A stretch of 64,000 nucleotides of DNA from Dryas octopetala (lineage: Eukaryota; Streptophyta; Magnoliopsida; Rosales; Rosaceae). Every line of letters starts with the position of its first letter. Positions within the stretch are counted from its first letter, which is position 1. Of this stretch, positions 25,994 through 36,797 are shown piece by piece. Made by a program: the position numbers and the translations under genes. The notes below the pieces were generated by a model that worked only from the letters and a program-made list of their open reading frames with translations, did not search any database and had not been told where the DNA came from. The stretch is taken from positions 6,386,001-6,450,000 of the forward strand of contig OY992834.1 of assembly GCA_963921425.1 (NCBI GenBank), written 5' to 3'.

Positions 25994-28822
25994 CTACCTG
26001 CTTCCCCCTCCCTGGCTAACTTTCTCCTCCATGTGCGCTGCAGCGCCCTTAGTGGAGCTGTGATCGATCCTAGCAGGACCAGAATGTCTCCTTGGTCCAG
26101 CTGGGGAAGCAGGGAATGACAGCCGCTTCTTTACAGAACTTACTGATCCCTTCTCTGGTGTCTCATTCTTCTCTAAACCTGTTGAGCTTGGGCTTCCCAA
26201 CCGCGACCTAGCCCTTGCTGATTTTGTGGGTGTCATGTAACTTGGAACTGAAGGCGAGCTTGCAAGGCTCTCGTCATCTCTCACTGAGGACCCTGCAATG
26301 CTATGCCTCCTGTGATAGCGCTCTGACTGGATGCTGTATGTACTTCTGGAGTCCTCGTCCCCACCCCAGCCATTTCTTTTTGGGGTTCTCCCCATCGTTG
26401 AAGGGGATTGGCGACTAGGAGGTCGGCTGGATTTTTGGGTACTAGGGGAAGGCCTATTGTCCTGGTTGGCATCACGAAGAGTATAAGCTTTGGTGATTTC
26501 TCCAACAGACATGGAGGCCCGGCTTGCTGCACTCTTCATGGAGACCCGGTCGTTGTAGTCTGCTGTACTTCGGCTCTCCCATGGCCTTGCAGCCATCCAT
26601 CGCTCTAACCAACTCCAACCCCAATGGGGATTGCTGGCATCCATGAATGTAGGGTGTGCAGATTTTGAAGAGTTCTTCCACATTTGCTGTTAAAGAAATT
26701 TACTATCTGGGTCAGTTTAAGGTCCAAGTTTGATTCAATTATATAAAAAACCAAAAAAGAATGATGGGATATTAAATAGGTTTTTAAATTTACAACTCGA
26801 TCCCTATTGGTCACTCCAGGGGACTAATCACAACATAATCATAAACTAGATTTCAAAATGCCAACAGTATGCTGCCTATCGATTAAAAAAATTGTAAAGG
26901 GAAAGTACGCCACCTGGTGAGAGTATGCATAAGCCAACGCCCTTTCTCTTCTCATGGCAGCCTCTTGTTTCATCTGTAGCTTTGCCTCAACCTGCTCCTT
27001 AGATCGGGTGCTATCATTCCATTCTTCTCCCATCTGTCACAAAGAATTTGTTATATAAAAGCAAAGACGTACTAAAGTGTGACTAAGATGGTTTTACGTG
27101 AAGAAGGGATATCTGTGTGTGTGTGCGAGAGAGAGAGAGAGAGAGCTAGCAATACAATAAAACTAGAGAGTGAAATAGAAACTAGGATAAAAAACTCAGA
27201 GAACTTCACCAGAACACTGCAATTCAGGTGTTCACCACAACAACAACAACAACAAAAAAGAAACAGAAAAATGCACACAAAATTGTGTATTACCCAACAA
27301 AGAAAAGCAAGCAGGTGAGAGGATGAAAATAGAAGTGAACCAACCACAATGGGCACAATTGTACAGGAGCACACATAGACAACCAATCTGAACATGATAT
27401 ATTGGGAGAACTTACAGAAGCTACAGAAGCTCTGGCGTTCTCAAGCTCCCTCTCTTGTTTCTGTTGAAGCTGTCGCTGAAGTGCCTGATTCTCCTCGGAC
27501 ATTCTAATCCTTCTTTCACGAATCTGAGACTGCACACGAGCAAGTGTCTGCATGCATCTTAATGTGGTAGTTGCTTGTCGTTTAACAGATTGACCCTGTA
27601 TCAACGATTTCAACCTCACCAACCCCCTCAAAGCCCGTAATGCCCTTCTCGACTGAAAATCACAAATAATGAAAAAAAAAAAAAAAAACCATTATACATA
27701 TACAGCTCATTGCCCAAGAATGGATATATTAGAAGTTATGATAATAGATCGTAATTTACTGCTTTTCTAAATTGAGCAGAATACCTTTTCTGCATGCTGT
27801 CAATATTCAGTTATAAATGTGAAAGTTGACCTTGAAATGTTATCATTAAAGTTGACAAATGAATGCAAGCAATTAATTTGAGAAGTTCAGATCCTTCACA
27901 TAGAAGAAAATCAATTAACTACATTGCCTGTCCTATTGAATGAAAGATCCCAAATCTTGTTCCAGTTGAACCAACACCCAAATTCAACTGATTTCCAAGA
28001 ACCAGATATACCTATGTTTTAAACAATGAACTAATAATCATAAAGTATTGTTCCAAACAACCTCAGTTCTTCTCCATTACAGAAACAAAAAAAGAAATAG
28101 ACCTTCGAATACATGCATCTGAACCCCTTCAGCACAGTACTTTCGCATTTCATCACAAATTAAAATCTTATTGCCAAAAAGCTAAGTACATGAAGCAAAT
28201 AGAGGATTACAGAGTACTATAGCCAAAAAAAAACCATACCAAGTGCCCTCGGAATGCCGTCTGAATCCTGATGGCCGCTACCTCCTCCTCTGATTTTCCA
28301 GGGTACCGTGGCACAGCGGTAAGACGAACAACCTCTGCGGCAGCCTGAGCAGCAGCAACAGCTGCCTCTGCAGCCATGGCAGTGGCAAGTGCCACGGAGT
28401 AAACATGCTTGCTCTGTTCACTCTCAGCCTCTGCTAATTTTACATGCTTGCTCTGTTCACTCTCAGCCTCCACTAATTTTACATCTTTCTTTGGAGCAGC
28501 AGGAGGAAGGAGAGGGAGAGGGAGAGGAGGAGGAGGAGGAGGAGGAGGAGGAGGAGAAGGAGGATGAGGGGCAGTGATAACAAATGCAGTTTCTTCGGTG
28601 GAAGAAACCACATCAGCATCCTTGTGCTTCCCAAACCATTTTTTCTTTGGCTTCTGAGTTTTCTGCCATTAAAGTATCATCGTTTTGAATTAGCAATTCG
28701 TATATTTTCAATATAAGATGATGTTAGATCAATAAAACCATGCAAACCTGATCTTTCTTTTCCTTGGATTCAGCGCTGAGGGCCTTCTTCACTGCAGAAA
28801 ACCAACTCCCTTTCCTCCCCAT
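25994..28822 (-). CDS. IQD3: IQD-family calmodulin-binding protein, IQD3-like
   Basis: Five exons (28822-28748, 28662-28240, 27652-27416, 27033-26914, 26686-25994) splice to 515 residues with GT-AG introns. The N-terminus is [16 protein letters not shown] ten-proline run lies at 62-71 and an alanine-rich segment at 114-135. The IQ motif ([11 protein letters not shown], from 156) is split by a phase-0 intron after residue 166, a diagnostic IQD gene feature. It is followed by [16 protein letters not shown] and further basic helices. [11 protein letters not shown] and a C-terminal DUF4005-like stretch ([13 protein letters not shown]) are conserved. IQD proteins bind calmodulin and link calcium signals to microtubules and the plasma membrane in cell-shape control. 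IQD3 is chosen over IQD2 for the YSVALATAM and alanine-rich block, from memory of At3g52290. A 13-residue internal duplication (86-98/99-111) is unusual. Confidence 0.92.
28403..28480 (-). repeat. 39-bp tandem duplication in IQD3 exon 2
   Basis: 28403-28441 and 28442-28480 differ at only two bases. In frame they encode [13 protein letters not shown] and [13 protein letters not shown], adding 13 residues just before the alanine-rich block. Confidence 0.93.
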
Positions 28823-28825
28823 TTC

Positions 28826-28837
28826 CTAGCAGCGCAT
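28826..28837 (-). promoter_or_regulatory. Minimal upstream ORF in the IQD3 leader
   Basis: Reading the minus strand, ATG CGC TGC TAG ends three bases before the IQD3 start codon. It begins one base after the inferred leader-intron acceptor (TTTCCAG at 28839). A three-codon frame this close to the main start could lower or condition initiation. The sequence is certain; the effect is inferred. Confidence 0.55.
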
Positions 28838-28838
28838 C

Positions 28839-29648
28839 CTGGAAACCAAATGAGATCAAATTACACAATAAGTTCTTAAATGAAGGAAATTCAAGTAAAA
28901 CAAGTAACTGTCATTGAAATTGAACGGAACAAAAAAGAATTTAAGTAACTGTCATTGAAACTGAAAGGGACAAAACAATGAAAAAGGAAACTGGAAAATC
29001 AAACTATTCAATGAAATAACCACAAAACCAATACAGGTCAACCCTCAAAAAGTCACAATTTTGGAAGGAAATCTCTATCTTAAATATAGATCTAAAATAA
29101 ACACCCAATAAACACAATTAATAACTTCCTAATTTGAACGTTTTAAAAACGTTAAAACAATAACAAAACTGCCGACCCAAGAAAGAAAAATGGAGCTTTC
29201 CAGTGATGCATTAATGCAAACGCCGAATGGTGCAAGACCCGGATGACAAAATTGCAAAGATCTTCACAAAAACTCCAGACCCATATCAAAAATTCCATTT
29301 GGAGCAAAGAGAGAGAGTCACAGAATGACAGAACCACAAATTAATACACACAATTAATAACTTCCTAATTTGAAGTTTTAAAAACTGAAGAACAATAACA
29401 AAACTGCCGAGCCACAAAGAAAAATGGGAACTTTCCAGTTCTGCATTAATGCAAACACTGAAAGGTGCAAGACCCAGATGACAAAGTTGCAGGATCTTCA
29501 CAAAAACCACAAACCCAGATCAAAAATTCCATTTGGAGCAGAGAGAGAGAGAATCACAGAACAACAGAAACCACAAATTAACGACCATGAACTGAACAAA
29601 TGCATCACAAACCACATGCCAAAACAACAGGACACAATGCAACAGTAC
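28839..29648 (-). other. Probable 5' leader intron of IQD3
   Basis: A donor GAG|GTACTG at 29649/29648 and an acceptor TTTGGTTTCCAG ending at 28839 define an 810-base intron just upstream of the start codon. It contains the 236-bp tandem duplication at 29112-29583. Leader introns are common in plant IQD genes. It is inferred from splice signals only. Confidence 0.5.
29112..29583. repeat. 236-bp tandem direct duplication
   Basis: 29112-29347 and 29348-29583 are two head-to-tail copies about 85-90% identical by eye. Both start ACACAATTAATAACTTCC and end near ACCACAAATTAA. They lie within the inferred leader intron of IQD3. Confidence 0.88.
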
Positions 29649-30787
29649 CTCTGCCAGAAACTCCCAGATGTGAGTTTAGGGAACTCCCTCCCCGTGAAGC
29701 CCAAAAAAAAAAATTCAAAGGAGTTGATGAACACTCGTCTCCTGTGAATAAATGGGGAGAGGAAGAAAGAGAGAGAGAGAGGCCAGATCTTAGGCGAAGA
29801 AAGCTTCAACGTTAACAAGTAGTTCACAGGCTTACGGACACGGTAGAGGGGATGGGGGGGGATTAAGGAAAAGCGGGGCTTATTTTAGCAAGAAAACAAA
29901 AGCCTCTGCGACCACAACGACCTCGCTGTCTCTGTCGTTCAGTTTTACTATTTTAAAGTACCAGTACCGGTACTAGTAGTTGTTTTTTGTGGATAACTGG
30001 ATAGTTATCCGCTGCAGCCCGAACCACCACAATTTTATGTTCCCTCCAAACACGGCACGCCTCACAAATTGGATTAGAATGTTTGGACAAATGCTACTTT
30101 CACTACTCTATTAGCTACTTTGTGGCATTTCTAATATTAACATTACAAATCCGAGGTGGATTCCAGCAATGTAGATTAATTACTGAGAGTGGTGAATATA
30201 CTTGTTTGTGTTGGTTTTGTAATTATGTTTAACAATACGTGGTTTTAGTTGAAAATACAAAATCAGTGTAAAAATTGTGGTATAATCTTATTACTATAAC
30301 ACCACCTGATAATATCCTGCATAAAAAAGAGTTTCCATTATTTTTATTTTTTAAGCAACCCATATACTTTTTAAAGGGTTTCTTTACTTTTATTGGTACA
30401 AAATCATAGACTTTGACCTTTTAATTTCATATATTTTTATGATAATTCATATATCAAAAGCTTATGATAGAATGACAGCTGCTTGCTGTAGCCTTCTTTT
30501 TCAACCATATGGCCATTGGAAAAGAATCATAACTCTATTAGTCTATTGTTCTAAATCTCAAGTAACCACTATGCTTTTTAATTACTCAAAATTCATAACA
30601 ATGAAAAGTGAAAGCTGACTTTTGAGAGATCGATCAGTTCTAGAGATTGATATAGTTAATTAATCAGTCATTTTTTATAATGGAGGTCACTTTCTTAAAT
30701 ATACATATTTGAGGGTTGAGTAATGTAAACACTAATTAAATTTGGTAACTAAAAATTTGATATTTCATTTATTCAAATATAAAGTTA

Positions 30788-31666
30788 GGTTTTTTAATAT
30801 TTTACTCACTTGAACTTTGACTCGTTTTTCATTTCACCACTTAAATTTTTTTTGTTTGACTCGATGTGGCATCTTAAATTTTAAAATTTTTTAATGTCAA
30901 ACCTCCATCCAAAATTTCAGGGTTTTTTAATTATAAGTCCAAAATGAGAAAAAAAAGTTAAGTCAAACCTCAGCCAATAGAAAATTTAAGTAGAAACCCA
31001 AATTGTCCACAAGTGCTCAGTGAAGCATCTGACGAGCGCTCGGTAGCTTGTAGATGCGGGTGCATCTGCTTATGCATCCACAAGCAAAAAAGATGCATCT
31101 GCGAGTAAAAAAATGCATCTACAAGCAAAAAAATGCATTTACAAGCAAAAAGATGCACTTGTGAGCAAATGCATCTACATGCATCGAGCTCTCGATAGGC
31201 TGCCAAGCCCTTGGTGCCTTACCGAGAGCTTGGTAGTGTAATTTTTCCACTTTGTGTCCTCGTATACGGACATATTGGACTGAAACTTAATTTTTTATTT
31301 TGGCTAAGTTTACAGTTAAAATCTTTCAAAAATTGAGTTTATGAGTAATTTATTATAGAATTTATTGGGATAGTTGGCATGAGAATTGCCGGCAATGGAC
31401 ATCATGCGGTGGTGGATGGAGGGAGAGAACATCTAGCATGGGTGGGGGTTGCTCATTGATGCTTTTTTTTTTTTTTTGCCTAACTAGAAAACTAACATAG
31501 AAAAACTAAAATACCCTCATTTTTAATAGAAAATGTGACCAAATGTAGTAGAGGTTTGATATTGAAATTTTTTTTTTAAATTAAAGTGTTATATTAAGTC
31601 AAATTTTTTATTAAGTATTGAAATGAAAAACGGGTTAAATTCAAGTGAGTAAATTGTTAAAAACTC
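30788..31666. mobile_element. Mutator-like element with internal 20-bp tandem repeats
   Basis: The ends GGTTTTTTAATATTTTACTC and, inverted, GAGTTTTTAACAATTTACTC begin arms of about 130-150 bp. A perfect 9-bp duplication ATAAAGTTA flanks them (30779-30787 and 31667-31675). The centre, about 31070-31180, has several copies of a 20-bp unit TGCATCTACAAGCAAAAAAA, bracketed by inverted copies of a short CTCGGTAGC-like motif. No transposase is encoded. Confidence 0.87.
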
Positions 31667-33138
31667 ATAAAGTTAATATGGATACTTTTTTTGTGATAGG
31701 GCGGTTTCCTAATATGCATCCATATTTAAGGTTTAAAATCTATGTTCTATATCAAAAAATATGAATTGGACTAGATTCAAATGTCACCATTATACATAAA
31801 AGTTCACGCTTAAGATGAATTTCATGTCAAATACTAATATATAATTTTTTATTTTTGTTGGCCAAGTACTAATATACTTTATTATATACACTGACAAATG
31901 AACAAAATTAATAAAAACAAGAAAAACTACTTTCTGCAAACACTTGATTAGTTGTGCTACTTGATCATATTAAGGTGTCTGAGTCCCTACCTGTTTTGTC
32001 CTGTATGTCCGTTTTAGCATAAGTGTTTGGATAGAATCGGTCCCATTATCCCATAAAAGATGCCCAGTGCCAACAAGGCAACAACTAATATCTTTGTGAG
32101 GCCGCGACACAGAATTTTAAAGAGATGAGCTTGTATTTGGGTGGCAACATTGATGATATCACGTGCCAATTACCTTATTTGCACGTGATTTATATATAAT
32201 ACATTATCGCTAGCTATCTGCTTGTCACATGAATTGGGCTTGTTGGAGAATGGAGTGTCCTAGACTCCTAGTCCTAGTAGTCAATTCTCTAACATTGCCA
32301 TGATAATGCACACGTGTCGTTCGAGGAGTATGGAGGAGCAATAACTAAATCTAATATATAGATTAATTAAGCATGAAGGAATATATTTGGAGTGCACTTT
32401 GAGCAACCCCTCTCACTCTCTCTATTGTGAGGTCTTTAAATGATTTCTTTGGAGCTTCAACTAACTACCACCTACATTATTTTGTCAATAATGCTACACA
32501 AATCCATGGACCACACCCATATAGCTAGGCTAGCATTGTCCACAAAGTTAAATATTTTCATGATTTCCTCGTGCATTAATTTTTAGCTCTATTTGGGCAC
32601 CACACAATCAACTAATCAAGGGAGTATTTCCAAAACCCCATTTCAGCTTCGTATATATTCTTCAAAACGAAAACAAAAATAAATAAGCTCTTGGGATTAA
32701 AGAGTGTACAATAAGTTAAAGATTAGGTCCTTTCAATATAAACAAAAATAAATAGCATATAATTAAATAATTGGATCATACAAAATGCCTCAATGGGTCA
32801 CTTAGGTTGTGCACATATTATATTCTAATGGATTAGTTATACTACCACATGGTGTTACGGTCACACACAATAATTTTTCGCTTACACCGACCCCAATTAT
32901 TGTACAATTAGTATAACATCATGCATATAAGAATTTTATTTTATTTGGTTATCTTGCAAGTTTTCATAGAGGACTTCTATTGAGTTGTAGTGTTTGTTGA
33001 CAAAAAAAAAGTCTTAATGTTTGCAAGCCGCAATCATATTTAAAGTCTATTTTTCGCCCTTAGTTTAGGTAAGCGTTTTCATTTTTGACTATATTGGAAG
33101 AGGTCGAATCCTCAATTTATCGTAATTCTAATATATTT

Positions 33139-33350
33139 TTTTTACAATAATGCTATATTTATCATATTTTTATACCATATTTTTATACTATTTTATGTGT
33201 CATTACTTTACTGGACATGGTTTTTCTTTTTCTTTTTGGGTTTTTATTTTTATTTATTAGTATCTAATATATGAATGTCATGTAAGTTGCCACATAAGAT
33301 GGTATAAAATTGCGGTATAAAAATGTGGGATATCTAGCACTACTGATTTT
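33139..33350. mobile_element. Small MITE, about 75-bp inverted arms
   Basis: The left arm (CAATAATGCTATATTTATC and on) matches the inverted right arm (CAGTAGTGCTAGATATCCCA and on), and both continue to ATTTTTATACC. The flanks share TTTTTTTA, which may be an 8-bp duplication but is low complexity. It may be hAT-like. Confidence 0.55.
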
Positions 33351-33450
33351 TTTACTATCGCCCACAATTTAGACTAAAATAAAGAGGATAAAAGAGTTAT
33401 AATGTTTGCACGTCACTGAAAGGACCGCAATCTTATTCAAAGTCTACACT

Positions 33451-33580
33451 TGGGCTCAACCCATACCCATAATTTTGGGTGACTTTTGGGCTGGCCTCAG
33501 CCCAAGGCGTATAGCCTTTTAACGGGCCGGTCTCAGCCCAAGGGGCCCGATCCCTCCTCTCTCCCACTGTAATTGGCCCA
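33451..33580 (+). promoter_or_regulatory. Site II (TGGGCY) cluster, NOC2 promoter
   Basis: Five hexamers lie in 130 bp: TGGGCT at 33451 and 33487, AGCCCA at 33499 and 33535, GGCCCA at 33575. Plant ribosome-production genes often carry such clusters, which fits the nucleolar protein encoded downstream. A 12-G run follows at 33609-33620. Confidence 0.6.
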
Positions 33581-33855
33581 AAACGTTGTCGTTTCGAATT
33601 TAAGGGGAGGGGGGGGGGGGAGACCCAAATCAGGTTAAACGAGGGAAGCAGGTGTGTTGTAACTGTTTGAGGCGCCCGAGCAGAAGCAGCAGCAGCTTTG
33701 AGCTTCCATTGTAGACGATACGTAAGCAGAGGCACATATACAACACATTCATGTATAAATTTTTGTGGGTTTATGTTTGTTTTTTTTTAATTTGTGCTTG
33801 GAGGTTGTAGTTGCTTACTGAAGTTGATGTGTTTGTATTCAAGTTTGTGTGCGAA

Positions 33856-36750
33856 ATGGGGAAACTGGGGAAGAAGGCCAGGAAGTTTTCGAAGAAGAAT
33901 CTTCAGTCTGTGCTCAGAAGAAACCGCAAGTTGAATTCTAAGTTCAAAAAGAAAACTTCTAAGAGTAAGCTATTGAAAGTTTGAGACTTTGATAAGTAAC
34001 TAGCACTTGCTTCTACTAGTCTGTTTTTACTATTGGGTTTTTTTACATTGTTTTCAGAATTTATACATGTTTCTGAGAAACATGGTGTATGCACATGTGA
34101 AAGCCTTGGTTTTTGAATGCATGCACTTTTGGGTTTTGTTGGTTTAAAATATGTGTAGTGTTTCCTCCTTATTTGGAGATTGTTTCTTATTTCCATCATT
34201 TTTGTAATGGAAAAAATGTTAATTTAATTGTTGTAGGAGATGGGAAAGATAGTGCTAAAGAACAACAGAAGGATGCAACAGAGTTGCCTAATGGAAGGTA
34301 AGAAGAGGTGTCATTTGTCTCATTTAATGGTTTTGAAAATTAAATTTTGGGTGTCATATTATATACTTGTGTCTTCCTCTCCTCTCTTTTTAGTTTTTAT
34401 TTTTATTTTATTTTTCTCCCAATAAGCTTCTGGTTGTTTGGATGGAGGAAGAACTTTGGAGGCCGAGTTTTCCAGCAGTTGATAAGATATTTGGCAGATC
34501 TTAAACATCAGAAAAAATTCCAATCCAGAAAACTTTCCTGTTGAATTATTTTCCATTGAAACAAATGGAGCCTAAGTGTTTTTAAAATTCACTATGTAGT
34601 ATTTCCATTTTATGTTTTTTCTTTAATGACATTATAAGTTTTATAATCTGACATTATAAGTTTTACATAGTGTAACATTATTATAAGGATTGCAGACACA
34701 TTAATTTTTAAATTTTGTTCCAGAAATACTGAAAGTGAATACATAGAAGTCTCTCCTCTTGATGTGATATTCAGTGAGGATGACAGTGATGTGTTTGGAG
34801 ATGATTCAGACAGTGACGGGTATCTTTCAGAGGTATTGAAGAATACATTTTCTTGGAAACTCTTCTTAACTTCAGTCACTCTGTTGGGAGTTCTTTGGAT
34901 TTAAGTTATAATTATTATCTTTTGATTTATGATTAGGACTCAAGTGGTCTGCATCTTGCTCATAGTGAAATTGAGAATTCTCAAGAAGGTGAGGGCATTA
35001 CTACTATTTCTGTATTTTATATCATTACAATATCAAATTTTCTTTTCTTCTCCCTCCTTTTATATTATTATGAAATTTGTATGCAGGCAATGTTGGTAGT
35101 AGTAGTAGTGGTTTATCTGTTCAGAACAGGGAAATGCAATCAGAACTTGCGAAGAAAACAGAACAATTAGACAAATTGAAGGAAAAGGTAATGGCCAGGG
35201 TTATTATTTTAAGTACATATTTTGAAGAAGAGTGCTCCTATTACCATCCCATTTTGCTCATGCTACCCACTATCTTACTCCACCTCCTATTAAATTTTTT
35301 TGAGAATATAATTTTTTTCCATTTTCCGATGATCATGTTTGCTTGGAAAAATTTCAGGATCCAGAATTTTCTAACTTTCTGGAAAGCTATGATAAGGGGT
35401 CTAAAAAGTTCAGAAAACAAGATGTAAGTAATATCTATCGTGACAATTGATATGCTGTGGAGATCTTTGTAGATATGTTTGAGTAAGGGTGAGTCTACAT
35501 TATGTTTTTCTGCTGTTGGTGTATGACCTCTATTTTGACTTATGTCTAACACGATATAAGATTATATGGTGAAAACTACTTAATTGGTTCACAGAATTCT
35601 GCAGTTTCACTGTCACAAAATGCGGCTGTAGACTGGTTAATATCAAAATATTGTAGTTTAGACACTAGTGCTCAACTATTTGATTGCACTCCAATTTTAG
35701 TACTTTGAATGGTCAGAACTCTATAAAATTGACATGACATGACATGCTCTGGTGAATGAGAATTCCTCTATAAAATTGTTACCAAAGGCAATTCCTTTTT
35801 AATTTTCCATCAGGGTTTAGGGGTGATGTATGAAGTGGATGAGCTTCATGTTGTGAGTTTCATTTGTAGCTGTATAGACATCTGCCGTTTATATTCTAAA
35901 GCTACTTTATGTCTGTCATCTCGTTTGGCTGTTTGATTTCCTTTTTTCCCCAAATTATGCACTTGCATGTGACAGGATGTTGATGTTGATGAGGATGAGG
36001 CAAGTGATGATGATATGCAGCCAGAGAATGCAGATGGTGTTAACTTTAATGGTGGAAAGTTGTTGACCAGCTCTGCCATTGATTCTTGGTGTCAACTAGT
36101 CACAGAACATCAAAGTGTGTCTGCACTTACTAGTCTACTAAATGGGTATCGGGCTGCATGCCACTATGGAGCCAAATCAACCAGGGTTGTTGATGTAGAT
36201 TCATGGCATGGAATTCAGAACAGTGAAACCTTTTGCAAGATAGTGATGTTCGTGCTTAATGAGGCTGATAATATATTTAGGGGGATAATGGGCATATCAA
36301 GCTCCAATTGCAGGAAAGAGAAAAATTTGGAATTGAAGAAGAATTCACAATGGAATACGCTTAAGCCATTGATAAAATCTTATCTGAGAAGTACACTTTT
36401 TCTCCTGAATCAGGTTAATGATTCTGAGATATTGGCCTTCTCCTTAGCACGGATCAGAGCATCTTTGACATTTTTTGTTGCTTTTCCTTCTTTGCTCCGC
36501 AGACTCATCAAGGTAATTTCCAAATGAATCACAAGATAGTACAAGTTGAATATATGTACAAAAAACGTTTAACCAATATATGAAGCATTGTCCATTGACA
36601 TTGGTGTTAACATGAAAACGTTATAGATGTTTTACACAGTTAGTATTCGTGCATTTGTTTAAGCATTTTCCATTGGCATTGGTGTTAACATTAAATCATT
36701 CGGTATATAGGTGTTTTATTTTCATGCAAGTGCTTATATATATATGGAGG

Positions 36751-36797
<47 letters not shown>

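Larger units (their letters stand above)
29830..33440. other. Gene-free region between IQD3 and NOC2
   Basis: The region includes the IQD3 promoter and a small perfect hairpin (GGATAACT-GGAT-AGTTATCC, 29991-30010). It also holds a Mutator-like element at 30788-31666 and a MITE near 33139-33350. The rest is AT-rich with no recognisable gene. Confidence 0.6.

Noticed and set aside
33090..33115. AGGTCGAATCCTC as the T-arm of a tRNA gene
   Set aside because: No matching acceptor, D-arm or anticodon arm upstream; no tRNA was found anywhere in the window.
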